Assembly: GCF_026041215.1 (NCBI RefSeq) | Contig: NZ_JAPEIQ010000026.1 | Coordinates: 186,001 to 250,000 of the forward strand | DNA: 64,000 nt | Source: Hoyosella sp. YIM 151337 | GTDB lineage: Bacteria; Actinomycetota; Actinomycetes; Mycobacteriales; Mycobacteriaceae | Reading direction: 5' to 3' | Shown here: positions 25,489 to 33,201 of the stretch, piece by piece | Numbering within the stretch: position 1 is the stretch's first letter | Layout: every line of letters starts with the position of its first letter | Notes under the pieces: generated by a model | What the model saw: only the letters and a program-made list of their open reading frames with translations | Told to the model about the DNA's origin: nothing | Databases searched by the model: none | Position numbers and translations under genes: made by a program

Positions 25489-26194
25489 GTGGCACCCGCG
25501 TGAGTGCGATTGTGGCGCGCCCTTCATCGTCCAGGTAACCCGGCGTACAGAGGCCCTCGATGATGATCTGGCGGGCTTGATAAAGGCAGTCTTCCACGGC
25601 GTCGCGGGGAAAACGGAACGCTTCGCCCTGCAGACTCAGCGCGACAACTCCGTTCCAGGATCCCAACAGGAACCGGGCGAAGTACGCGCTATTGACTGGT
25701 TTCGCCTGTCCAGCTGCTATCGCCGCGTCAATCCTGCTTTCTAGGTAGTCAAGCAGCGCGGTTATCCGCTCTCGCATTTTTTCACCGACCGAGTCCTCCC
25801 CTTGCGCCATGGAACCCGACGCAATGAAGCGGACTAAGAATGGATGGTCGAGCAGCAGATTGAGGTAGGCGCTACCGGTAGCCACCACCTGCTCGATCGG
25901 CAGATCGCTCACCGCGTAGGCCATCGCAAGGTAGTCCTGAATGCGGTCGAATATCCGGTCGGCGGTCGCGACAACCAGGCCCTCTTTGTTGCCGAAGTGC
26001 GTGTAAATCGAACCTACCGAGACATCTGCGGCGTCGGCGATCTGTTCAACGCGTACCGCTTCGGCCCCCTCTGCAGTGAGTAGTCGCTCCGCCACATTGA
26101 GTATGGCTTCGCGGTTGCGCGCCCGGCGCCGACTGACTCGCCGACTCTGTGGTGCCGCACCTCCGGCCTGCTTGTGCTGGGCGTCTGCAGTCAT
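25466..26194 (-). CDS. TetR/AcrR-family transcriptional regulator
   Basis: A 242-residue regulator with a TetR helix-turn-helix at about residues 48-68 (RVEQIADAADVSVGSIYTHF) and a C-terminal domain with LLDHPFLVRFIASGS. The ATG at 26194 (MTADAQ) is preferred to the frame start at 26293, which would overlap the divergent DUF2306 gene. It is divergent from that membrane protein gene with a 70-base gap, suggesting autoregulation and control of the neighbour (inference). The ligand is unknown. The 3' end lies within the shared terminator stem. Confidence 0.88.
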   Translation of the reverse strand: MTADAQHKQAGGAAPQSRRVSRRRARNREAILNVAERLLTAEGAEAVRVEQIADAADVSVGSIYTHFGNKEGLVVATADRIFDRIQDYLAMAYAVSDLPIEQVVATGSAYLNLLLDHPFLVRFIASGSMAQGEDSVGEKMRERITALLDYLESRIDAAIAAGQAKPVNSAYFARFLLGSWNGVVALSLQGEAFRFPRDAVEDCLYQARQIIIEGLCTPGYLDDEGRATIALTRVPRPPSKPV

Positions 26195-26264
26195 CCCCAC
26201 AGGTGCCACTCTGAACCGGGAACCCAACGGCGCGCAGCCCAGCCAACGGCGGCAGGAGTAATCC

Positions 26265-27419
26265 ATGAAGAACAGACGGGTCCGCACTGGCATGTGGATC
26301 GGAGTGGCGGTCCTTTGCGTCGTCTACGGCCCGATGGCGATCGAATACACGCTGCGCTTCTTCAGCCCGCACGCACCGGCACTGTGGGATACGACATTCG
26401 CGTCCGTTGTCGGCGACAGAATCGTCTACGGTGAGGGGTCCGTGCATCGCGATCAGCGCGCAGCATACGAGAACAGCCTCGGATGGCTGCTCGTGCACAC
26501 GATCGGCGGCGGATTAGCGATCTTGCTGGGCATCACACAGTTCTCGCAGCGCTTCCGTACGCGGTACCCCCACATCCACCGGCGGGTCGGGCGGACCCAA
26601 GTGGGCATCGTCATCATCTCGATGATTGCTGCAATTGCCTACCTCATTCGCACTGGACCCGAGGGCACCTTCTCCGGTCCAGCCTTTTATCTGCAGCTCT
26701 GGGCCCTGGCCCTCGGGACCTTAGCAACGTCAATTCTGGCTGTGGTCGCTATCATGCGAGGCCAAGTACGTGTTCACCAGGCATTGATGACGGCCAACTT
26801 CGCACTGCTGTTATCCGCGCCACTGCTGCGCATTGGCTATCTGGTTTTCGGGCTCGCTTGGCCCGACACCACCCACGATGTCATCAACGTGGCGAGCGCC
26901 GAGGCGGTACCACTTGTGCTCTTGCTCGGCGCGTTCGTGGCAATCAGGGCCTCGGACACGCGCCGGATTTCACGAGCCAACCAGCCAATCACCGTACCAA
27001 TGTGGGTCAGCGCGACGATTTACCTGTCCTCGCTGCTCGCGCTCATTCTTCTCGTCGTAGCCGTTCGCTCGCACATCGGCGCGGTTGACCGTCTGCTGGC
27101 CACGCACCTCGTGACCTACGTCATCGCGCTGGCAGTGGTCGCTGTAATGCGGCACCAGGCTCAGCGCGACGGCGATCTCATCGGGGCCGGCGAGTGCAGA
27201 GTGACTCATCTGGGTCTCGTCGCCGCCCCGGCTGCTTTCGCCGCGCTGTGGGCAATCTATGCGGTGCCGTTCACGGTCTCGGAGGCCTTCTACGGCGCCA
27301 CTCTGACCGGCGCAGCAGTCACGTTCTTTGCCGCCTACGGTGTGGTCACGTGGAACCGCCGAACAGTCACGCGCGCAGGTACGGGTTCCGCTGCCCGACA
27401 GCCTGCGACGCCGTCGTAA
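26265..27419 (+). CDS. DUF2306 integral membrane protein
   Basis: A 384-residue membrane protein with about eight to nine predicted transmembrane segments. The DUF2306 core contains LVHTIGGGLAILLGITQF, RRVGRTQVG and VRVHQALMTANFALL, with His residues in helices that may bind a cofactor or metal. The family function is unknown. The ATG has GGCAGGAG six bases upstream. It is divergent from a TetR regulator that is the likely controller. Its last 53 bases overlap the convergent PrsW-like gene, an unusually long 3' overlap. Confidence 0.85.
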   Translation: MKNRRVRTGMWIGVAVLCVVYGPMAIEYTLRFFSPHAPALWDTTFASVVGDRIVYGEGSVHRDQRAAYENSLGWLLVHTIGGGLAILLGITQFSQRFRTRYPHIHRRVGRTQVGIVIISMIAAIAYLIRTGPEGTFSGPAFYLQLWALALGTLATSILAVVAIMRGQVRVHQALMTANFALLLSAPLLRIGYLVFGLAWPDTTHDVINVASAEAVPLVLLLGAFVAIRASDTRRISRANQPITVPMWVSATIYLSSLLALILLVVAVRSHIGAVDRLLATHLVTYVIALAVVAVMRHQAQRDGDLIGAGECRVTHLGLVAAPAAFAALWAIYAVPFTVSEAFYGATLTGAAVTFFAAYGVVTWNRRTVTRAGTGSAARQPATPS

Positions 27420-28572
27420 GCGCTGCCGGATAGCTGTGGGCCCGGGCGCGCGCCTCGTAAAGACTAGCGATGAGCTCCCGTTCGAGGGCCGCGAAGTCCG
27501 CGCCGATCGCCCCGCGCGCCTGGCGGTCGTAGAGAATCGCAAGTTCTGTGACGACGGCGTGATAGGACCTCACACCTTTGGCCGCCTCCGCTCCCTGGCG
27601 CTGCCTGATCGCGGCGCGCCACCGGCCACGACTCGTCAGGCAGGCCAGCGGCGCCACCTCGCCCGGATGAATGAGCCGCGCGGCTACCATTCGCGGCAGT
27701 TGCTGGGCGACCACGCGCTGAAGCCGCTTGCGCTGCCACACCACCAGCGCGATCGCACCCAGGAACACCGGCACCATGATGATGACGTAGACGATGAGGA
27801 ATCCCGCACCGTCCATCACGAGGATCGAGCCGTTCCACAGGCCATGCAGAAGCATCGCGGTAATCAGCCCGAGGGCGGGGGCGATGATCTTCACCCAACT
27901 GCGCGATGACTGCACTGCGAGACCCAAACCCACGCCGAACATGATGGTGAACAGCGGGTGCGCAAACGGGCTGAACACGCAGCGGAGCACAAACACGACC
28001 AACCCGCCTGCAAGGCCATCTTCTTCCAGCGCGGCACCCAGGTAGAAGATGTTTTCCATAAACGCGAAGCCGAGCCCCACCAGTCCGGCATACACGATCC
28101 CATCCACTACCCCATCGATCTCGCGACGCCGGAACCAGAACAGCCACAACAAGAAGAGACCTTTACTGATCTCCTCCACAACGGGGGCTGTAACGGCCAA
28201 GCCGAACGCGTAAGTACTGTCCGCGGCGAGCAAGCGAGACCACGTGAGGTTGAGGGCCACGCTGCCGAGCAGTGCGGTGGCGACTGCGATGCTCGCTCCC
28301 CACAGGAACGCCGCAAGCAATAGCCGTCCGGGTTCCGGCTCCCAGCGGTCCACCCACAGGAAGAGCATGGCGATCGGAATCACCGGCATCAGTGCGAGGA
28401 TCGTCGCGGTACCACCTACCGCGATTCCGGCCTGCAGCCCAAATACAGCGATAAGGAAGACCGCGACAACGGCCATGATGACCAGCACCACAATCGGAAT
28501 GAGCGCACGCCGATTGTGCTCGACCGACCACGGTACGTGGTGCGGACTGTGCGGACCGGCTGGCTGGTTCAT
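27367..28572 (-). CDS. PrsW-family intramembrane metalloprotease
   Basis: A 401-residue multi-pass membrane protein of the PrsW/CAAX-protease superfamily. Motifs are present and in order: Glu133-Glu134 in APVVEEISKG, FxxxEN with Glu173 and Asn174 (FAFMENIFYL), and His205 in FAHPLF, which together form a zinc-dependent active site within the bilayer. In Bacillus, PrsW cleaves an anti-sigma factor, but the substrate here is unknown. The N-terminus is Pro/His-rich, and the C-terminal ~110 residues form a cytosolic tail with a helix-rich domain. It overlaps the convergent DUF2306 gene by 53 bases. Confidence 0.9.
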   Translation of the reverse strand: MNQPAGPHSPHHVPWSVEHNRRALIPIVVLVIMAVVAVFLIAVFGLQAGIAVGGTATILALMPVIPIAMLFLWVDRWEPEPGRLLLAAFLWGASIAVATALLGSVALNLTWSRLLAADSTYAFGLAVTAPVVEEISKGLFLLWLFWFRRREIDGVVDGIVYAGLVGLGFAFMENIFYLGAALEEDGLAGGLVVFVLRCVFSPFAHPLFTIMFGVGLGLAVQSSRSWVKIIAPALGLITAMLLHGLWNGSILVMDGAGFLIVYVIIMVPVFLGAIALVVWQRKRLQRVVAQQLPRMVAARLIHPGEVAPLACLTSRGRWRAAIRQRQGAEAAKGVRSYHAVVTELAILYDRQARGAIGADFAALERELIASLYEARARAHSYPAALTTASQAVGQRNPYLRA

Positions 28573-28635
28573 CGCATCGCCTCTCAGTGTTGACCCGACG
28601 GGAGCACAGTACTAGGCCCGCTGCGGTAGCGTACG

Positions 28636-30342
28636 GTGGTGGCTTCGTCCGGTGATTTCCTTACCCACCTTCGCGGACGTCTGGGCAGCGCCTTCGACGT
28701 TGGGCGCCGGATGGTTCAACGGTCCCTGCGCAACCTTGCGGAGCCCCGCGGAGGCTTCGATAGTGGGCATCACTGGTTCCTGACGAGCAGGGAACGCGGC
28801 AACCCAGCGACGAGTTTGTCACCCTGGACCTCCGGGAACACTGTGATACCGCACCCGCATGGCCACTCGTACTTCGCGCGGCTCGCCGCGGCGCTGAACG
28901 CCGCGGGCAGCGGTGATCTGGTGCTTTTCACGGATTGGCGCGGCGACCCTGAACAACTTCTCACCGATGACGGTCTGACGATCGTCGAGGCGTTCGTGTG
29001 TGCGGCGCAGCGCGGTGCGATCGTCCGCGGCCTGATGTGGCGTTCCCATATTGAAACGATGGGCTTTCACGGGCCCAAGAACCGTGAACTCGCCACGAAA
29101 ATCAACGATGCTGGCGGCGAGGTCATCCTGGACCAGCGGGTGCTCGCGCTCGGCAGTCATCACCAGAAATTCGTCGTCATTCGCTACCAGTCACCGCGCA
29201 TCGATGATGTCGCTTTCGTCGGCGGAATCGACCTCGCGCGCAGCCGCCGTGACGACGCCACACACGCGGGTGACCCCGTCGCGCGCCCCTTCCCAGCCGA
29301 GTACGGCCACACCCCGCCGTGGCACGATGTGCAAGTTGAAATGCACGGTCCGGCGGTCGCCGACGTCGAGCAGATTTTCCGGGAACGCTGGGAAGATCCC
29401 GCTGCGCTGTCCCGGCTCCCCTGGCACGCGATCCCCGACATTATCCACCCGCGAATTCCCCGCGAACCGTCCGCGATTCCGCGTTTCACGGAGGCCCCCG
29501 TGCGGCGCGGCACGTGCGACGTTCAACTGCTGCGCACCTATCCGCGACGCAAGCCCGCGTACCCATTCGCGCCACAGGGGGAACGCAGCATCGCGCGTGC
29601 ATACGCAAAAGCGCTGCACCGCGCCCGTTCCCTCATCTACATCGAGGATCAGTACCTGTGGTCGCTCGACGTCGCGCGCGTGTTCTCCCACGCGCTGCGC
29701 ACACATCCTGATCTGTACATGGTCGTAGTGGTGCCGAAATACCTCGACGAGGAAGGCGCGCTCACGATACCGTCAGCCCTATTGGGGCACGCCGAAGCGA
29801 TGAACGAGTTGCAGGCGGCCGGGCCGGACCGCGTTGCGGTCTACAACGTCGAGAACCATGCTGCCGTACCGGTATACGTGCACGCGAAGGTGTGCGTCGT
29901 CGACGATGTATGGGTGACTGTGGGCAGTGACAACTTCAACCGCCGCTCGTGGACGCATGATTCAGAACTCACCGCGGCAATCATCGACAAGGAACGGGAT
30001 CAGCGAGCGCCGTTCGATCCCGCCGGGCTCGGCGATGGCGCCCGGGTGTTTGCCCGAAACCTGAGACTCACGCTGGCGCGCGAGCATCTCGATCGCGCCG
30101 ACGGCGACGACTCGGATTTGCTGCACCCCGCCGAGTTCTTCGCCGCCATGCAAGCCAGCGCCGACAAGCTTGAGGACTGGCACCTGAGTGGCCGGCGGGG
30201 GCCGCGCCCACCTGGGCGGCTGCGCCCGCACGCCGTGGCGCGCTCACCCAGGTGGCAGCGTGTCATCGCGGCCCCTATCTACCGCAACGTCGTGGATCCG
30301 GACGGGCGGCCACTGCGGATGCGGCTGACGAAGCGGTTTTAG
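28636..30342 (+). CDS. Phospholipase D-like protein with two HKD regions
   Basis: A 568-residue PLD-superfamily protein. The second HKD motif is canonical (VHAKVCVVD, His416, Lys418, Asp423, then GSDNFNRRSW). The first has His176 and Lys178 (SHHQKFVVIR), but the position of the motif Asp holds Arg, followed by VGGIDLARSRRDD. Such proteins hydrolyse or transfer phosphatidyl groups, and catalysis needs both His-Lys pairs, which are present. No signal peptide is seen. The start is a GTG. The 3' end overlaps the convergent thioredoxin-reductase-like gene by 4 bases. The substrate is unknown, with phospholipids most likely. Confidence 0.88.
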   Translation: MVASSGDFLTHLRGRLGSAFDVGRRMVQRSLRNLAEPRGGFDSGHHWFLTSRERGNPATSLSPWTSGNTVIPHPHGHSYFARLAAALNAAGSGDLVLFTDWRGDPEQLLTDDGLTIVEAFVCAAQRGAIVRGLMWRSHIETMGFHGPKNRELATKINDAGGEVILDQRVLALGSHHQKFVVIRYQSPRIDDVAFVGGIDLARSRRDDATHAGDPVARPFPAEYGHTPPWHDVQVEMHGPAVADVEQIFRERWEDPAALSRLPWHAIPDIIHPRIPREPSAIPRFTEAPVRRGTCDVQLLRTYPRRKPAYPFAPQGERSIARAYAKALHRARSLIYIEDQYLWSLDVARVFSHALRTHPDLYMVVVVPKYLDEEGALTIPSALLGHAEAMNELQAAGPDRVAVYNVENHAAVPVYVHAKVCVVDDVWVTVGSDNFNRRSWTHDSELTAAIIDKERDQRAPFDPAGLGDGARVFARNLRLTLAREHLDRADGDDSDLLHPAEFFAAMQASADKLEDWHLSGRRGPRPPGRLRPHAVARSPRWQRVIAAPIYRNVVDPDGRPLRMRLTKRF

Positions 30343-31292
30343 CGGCTTCGGTGCTTCGCGACCGCTTTCTGGACTTCCTCCTGCACAAGGTCGGCGTTGA
30401 TCTGGGCACCCGCGGCAGCACCCGCAGCCGCGGCAGCACCAACTTGGGCGGAGAGATCCGTGACATTGCCTGCCGCCCAGACCCCCTGCACCTCAGTACG
30501 CCCAGTCGGGTCGACGGGGATGTACTCGCCCATCCCAGATGGATGCGCTTCCGACCGCAGCCCCAACGATTCGAGGAAGCTCGCGCGTGCCACCATCCGC
30601 GTCGCCACCACCACGGCCTGCCGTTTGATCACCGTCCCCTCGTCGAGTCGAATGCCCACGATGGCATCGTCGGCGATCTCCAGCGCCCGCACTCTTTCGG
30701 GCACGGTGCTCACGCCAAGCGCGGCGAGCTGCTCGGACTCCTGATCGGTCAGTTCGGTGCCGTTGAGAAAGTACACAATGTCGTCACTCAGCTGCCGAAA
30801 CAACAGCGTCTGGTGCATAGACATCGGACCAGTAGCCAGGATGCCGATCGCCTGGTCACGCACTTCCCAACCATGACAGTACGGGCAGTGAATGACGTCG
30901 CGTCCCCAGCGTTCCCCGATGCCCGCTATGTCGGGCAGTTCGTCGGTGAGCCCAGTCGTGACGAGGACGCGTCTGGCACGCACTGATCGTCCGTCTGACA
31001 GGCTGATCGTGAAGCCGTCGCCGTCGCGTGCGATACGCGCGACCGTCGCCGTGACAATTTCGCCACCGTAGTGCTGGACCTCGGCGCGGCCCCGCGTGAG
31101 CAGGTCCCCCGGCGGGATCCCCTCTCTGCCGAGTAAGCCGTGGACTCCGCTGGCAGGCGCGTTGCGCGGCTCCCCAGCGTCGAAGACGACAACCGAACGG
31201 CGGGCGCGCGCCAGCATTAGCGCACCGTTAAGCCCCGCGGCGCCGCCACCGATGACCGCGACGTCGAACACTGTTTCTTGTTCAAGATCCAT
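30339..31292 (-). CDS. Thioredoxin reductase-like FAD/NAD(P)-dependent oxidoreductase
   Basis: A 317-residue flavoprotein of the low-molecular-weight thioredoxin reductase superfamily. The FAD dinucleotide motif GGGAAG is at residues 15-20, the redox pair Cys136-Pro-Tyr-Cys139 (IHCPYCHGWEV) is present, and the FAD C-terminal block GVWAAGNVTD is visible. The NADPH motif is atypical (GILATGPMSMHQ), so this may be a ferredoxin/flavin-type or bacilli-type variant rather than TrxB. The start at 31292 has GGAGG five bases upstream, and an ATG one codon earlier is also possible. It is divergent from an XRE-cupin regulator with paired operators between them. Confidence 0.9.
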   Translation of the reverse strand: MDLEQETVFDVAVIGGGAAGLNGALMLARARRSVVVFDAGEPRNAPASGVHGLLGREGIPPGDLLTRGRAEVQHYGGEIVTATVARIARDGDGFTISLSDGRSVRARRVLVTTGLTDELPDIAGIGERWGRDVIHCPYCHGWEVRDQAIGILATGPMSMHQTLLFRQLSDDIVYFLNGTELTDQESEQLAALGVSTVPERVRALEIADDAIVGIRLDEGTVIKRQAVVVATRMVARASFLESLGLRSEAHPSGMGEYIPVDPTGRTEVQGVWAAGNVTDLSAQVGAAAAAGAAAGAQINADLVQEEVQKAVAKHRSR

Positions 31293-31344
31293 CATTACCT
31301 CCCAGGAACGTATGCCACGATGGTGCAGGCCCCGCTCGTGATTT

Positions 31345-31360
31345 GGCAAGAATGTTTGCC
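31345..31360. promoter_or_regulatory. Operator palindrome 1 (GGCAA-N6-TTGCC)
   Basis: A perfect inverted repeat GGCAA (31345-31349) and TTGCC (31356-31360), six-base spacer, in the 88-base region between the divergent flavoprotein and XRE-cupin genes. The same half-site recurs in the second palindrome four bases further on. Confidence 0.6.
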
Positions 31361-31364
31361 GAGA

Positions 31365-31378
31365 TGGCAAAATTGCCA
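31365..31378. promoter_or_regulatory. Operator palindrome 2 (TGGCAA-N2-TTGCCA)
   Basis: A perfect inverted repeat TGGCAA-AA-TTGCCA ending two bases before the ATG of the XRE-cupin gene. It shares the GGCAA half-site with palindrome 1 but has a shorter spacer. Bound protein here would block the regulator's own promoter or translation start, which fits autorepression. Confidence 0.62.
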
Positions 31379-31380
31379 CT

Positions 31381-31962
31381 ATGGACGCTGATTTTGGTGG
31401 GGCTCTCGACCAGGTCGGCGCACACTTGCGCGCGCTGCGGCTGCAACGCGAGATCACGCTTGCCGAGCTTTCGGCAGTGACAGGAATTTCGGTGAGTACC
31501 TTGTCGCGCCTTGAATCAGGGAGCCGCCGGCCCGCGCTGGAACTGCTACTCCCCCTTGCCCGGGCGTACGGCGTCACTTTGGACGAGCTGGTGGGTGCAC
31601 CGGCAACTGGCGATCCGCACATCCATCTGCGGCCGATCACCTCCCATGGCATGACGATGATTCCGCTGACCCGCAGAGCCGGGGGCATACAGGCGTACAA
31701 ACTGGTGTTTCCGCCGGCGAAAACCGAACGTGAACCCGTGCTGCAAACGCACGAAGGATACGAGTGGATGTACGTGCTGAACGGTAAGCTGCGCGTCCTC
31801 CTCGGTGCGCATGACGTCGTGCTGTCGCCCGGCGAGGCTGCGGAGTTCGACACCCGAGTGCCCCACTGGTTCGGCGCGGCGGGGGCCGAACCAGTGGAGA
31901 TTCTCAGCCTTTTCGGTAAACAGGGCGAGCGCGCCCATCTGCGCACCCGCCCTGCTGACTAG
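31381..31962 (+). CDS. XRE-family transcriptional regulator with C-terminal cupin domain
   Basis: A 193-residue protein with an XRE helix-turn-helix (residues 14-70, LAELSAVTGISVSTLSRLES) and a C-terminal cupin_2 domain (about residues 95-180, THEGYEWMYVLNGKLRVLL ... LSPGEAAEFDTRVPHWF) that would bind a small effector. No ribosome binding site precedes the ATG, and a palindromic operator abuts it, so the transcript may be leaderless or tightly self-controlled. It is divergent from the thioredoxin-reductase-like gene, the probable target. A strong stem-loop follows the stop codon. Confidence 0.92.
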   Translation: MDADFGGALDQVGAHLRALRLQREITLAELSAVTGISVSTLSRLESGSRRPALELLLPLARAYGVTLDELVGAPATGDPHIHLRPITSHGMTMIPLTRRAGGIQAYKLVFPPAKTEREPVLQTHEGYEWMYVLNGKLRVLLGAHDVVLSPGEAAEFDTRVPHWFGAAGAEPVEILSLFGKQGERAHLRTRPAD

Positions 31963-31990
31963 ACCAACCCCAACCCCTTGGGGTGCTGGT
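31963..31990 (+). terminator. Stem-loop terminator after the XRE-cupin gene
   Basis: ACCCCAA (31967-31973), loop CCCC, TTGGGGT (31978-31984). The stem is extended past a two-base bulge by ACCA (31963-31966) and TGGT (31987-31990). It starts directly after the stop codon. Only a short T-run (TTT) follows. Confidence 0.65.
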
Positions 31991-32028
31991 TTCGAAGGAC
32001 GACGGGGCGGTGCGGATTCGTCGGGACG

Positions 32029-32540
32029 CTACCGCGCTCCACCCCCTGTCACGTTGATGATCTCGAGAGCACCCCGCAGGCCCGACTCTATCGCACCGTC
32101 AACATAGCCGGGGTGGTCGTTCGCGGTCTCGGTACCAGCGCAGTGGATATGCCCTACCGGCTGGTGCAGGAACGGCAGCTCGCTGGTCGACTCAGGTCTC
32201 GTCAGGGCGAGGTAGCCGCCGCCCTCGCTTTCGTCGAGGTGCCACGACTGTGCTTCTTCCGGCGGTCTGCTGGATCGAGCTCGTCGAGTGCACGCGAGGC
32301 CGGGCCGGCGACAAGAAACACCAGGTGGCCCGGCCCACCGGGTGAACCGCTATCGAAGACAGCGCGGCCCGGATCGTCGAGGACAATGAAGTCTCCGCCC
32401 GCCGTGCGTCGCCAGAACGGAGTGCCGTAAACGGCGATTCCCTAGTAGACCGCTCCACCGTCGAGTCCTGCCATCCGCGTGGCACAGAGATCCGGGTCAG
32501 CACTTCGATACCGGCAAGCGCACCCACGCGCGGGGTGAAC
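32029..32540 (-). pseudogene. Decayed flavin monoamine oxidase (C-terminal part)
   Basis: Minus-strand frames together spell the C-terminal part of a flavin monoamine oxidase. One frame reads GIAVYGTPFWRRTAGGDFIV with an in-frame TAG just upstream at 32442-32444. After a shift near 32250, a second reads GYLALTRPES and then GHIHCAGTETANDHPGYVDG and AIESGLRGALEI up to a stop at 32029. The last block is the family FAD-binding signature (AGTET ... GY-x-DGAIESG). The N-terminal FAD domain is absent, so the gene is both frameshifted and truncated. It lies directly downstream of a decayed TetR gene on the same strand. Confidence 0.75.
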
Positions 32541-32543
32541 TGC

Positions 32544-33107
32544 CTAATCCGAACGGCGCAGCCCCGCGACCGGCCGAGGATCCGCGAATTGAACGAGCAT
32601 GTCGATTCCGCGCTCGAGATCCCGGCTGGCACGGCTTGGATCAGGATTCGTCACGTACTGGATGATCAGACCATCCATCAGCGCGAGCCACCTGTTCGCA
32701 GAATTCGCTGACGAGCACCGTGTACCGGTCGTATTGCAGCCGGGCCAGACCTTCCCGCACGGACTGAATACATGGCGAGTTCGTACTGCATGATGTGCAG
32801 TCCTTCGTCTGCCTCAACCGTGGCATCCCAGAATTTGGTGACGCCGTGGCGAAGAGCGTGCTCCACCCCCCAGATCGACCTCCAGCCCGGCACGCACCGT
32901 GTCGAGTGCGGTATCGATAATTGCCGCTATCACCGCGCGCAGCAGCTGATCCTTGGATGGGAAGACGTAGTGCGGCGTTCCCAGTGGAATGCCAGCTTCG
33001 GCCGCGACAAGGCGCAAGGTCGTGGCAGGGGCCCCCACGGAGCTGAAGACCCGAATCGCCGCGGCGACGATTTGCTCCTCTCGCTCGGCTGCTGTGACGT
33101 ACGCCAC
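32544..33107 (-). pseudogene. Decayed TetR-family regulator
   Basis: From a GTG at 33107 (GGAG upstream) the minus strand reads VTAAEREEQIVAAAIRVFSS and a normal TetR helix-turn-helix (TLRLVAAEAGIPLGTPHYVF). The frame then shifts near 32870-32885 (VEHALRHGVTKFWDATVEAD continues in another frame), again near 32755-32770 (GLARLQYDRYTVLVSEFCEQ) and again near 32690 (LMDGLIIQYVTNPDPSRASR), ending at a stop at 32544. The pieces in order cover a full-length TetR of about 190 residues. At least three independent frameshifts argue for a dead gene rather than a sequencing error. Confidence 0.8.
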
Positions 33108-33188
33108 AGCTCCAACCTGCAAAATGTCGGGACAACCGACTAAAAACCCGGCCAAATCGGTGTTGCGATTTTTGTCAGTAGGCGCGTG

Positions 33189-33194
33189 TAGTAT
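33189..33194 (+). promoter_or_regulatory. Candidate -10 element for a leaderless DUF222 transcript
   Basis: TAGTAT ends seven bases before the ATG at 33202, and no ribosome binding site precedes the ATG. The geometry (TANNNT about 7 bases upstream) fits the leaderless mRNAs common in Mycobacteriales. No good -35 at 16-18 bases is seen. Confidence 0.4.
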
Positions 33195-33201
33195 CGCTCA
33201 T

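Noticed and set aside
30339-31946. N-terminal extension of the thioredoxin-reductase-like frame to 31946
   Set aside because: The extension is antisense to the XRE-cupin gene and crosses its operators; the conserved flavoprotein start is at 31292 with a good ribosome binding site.
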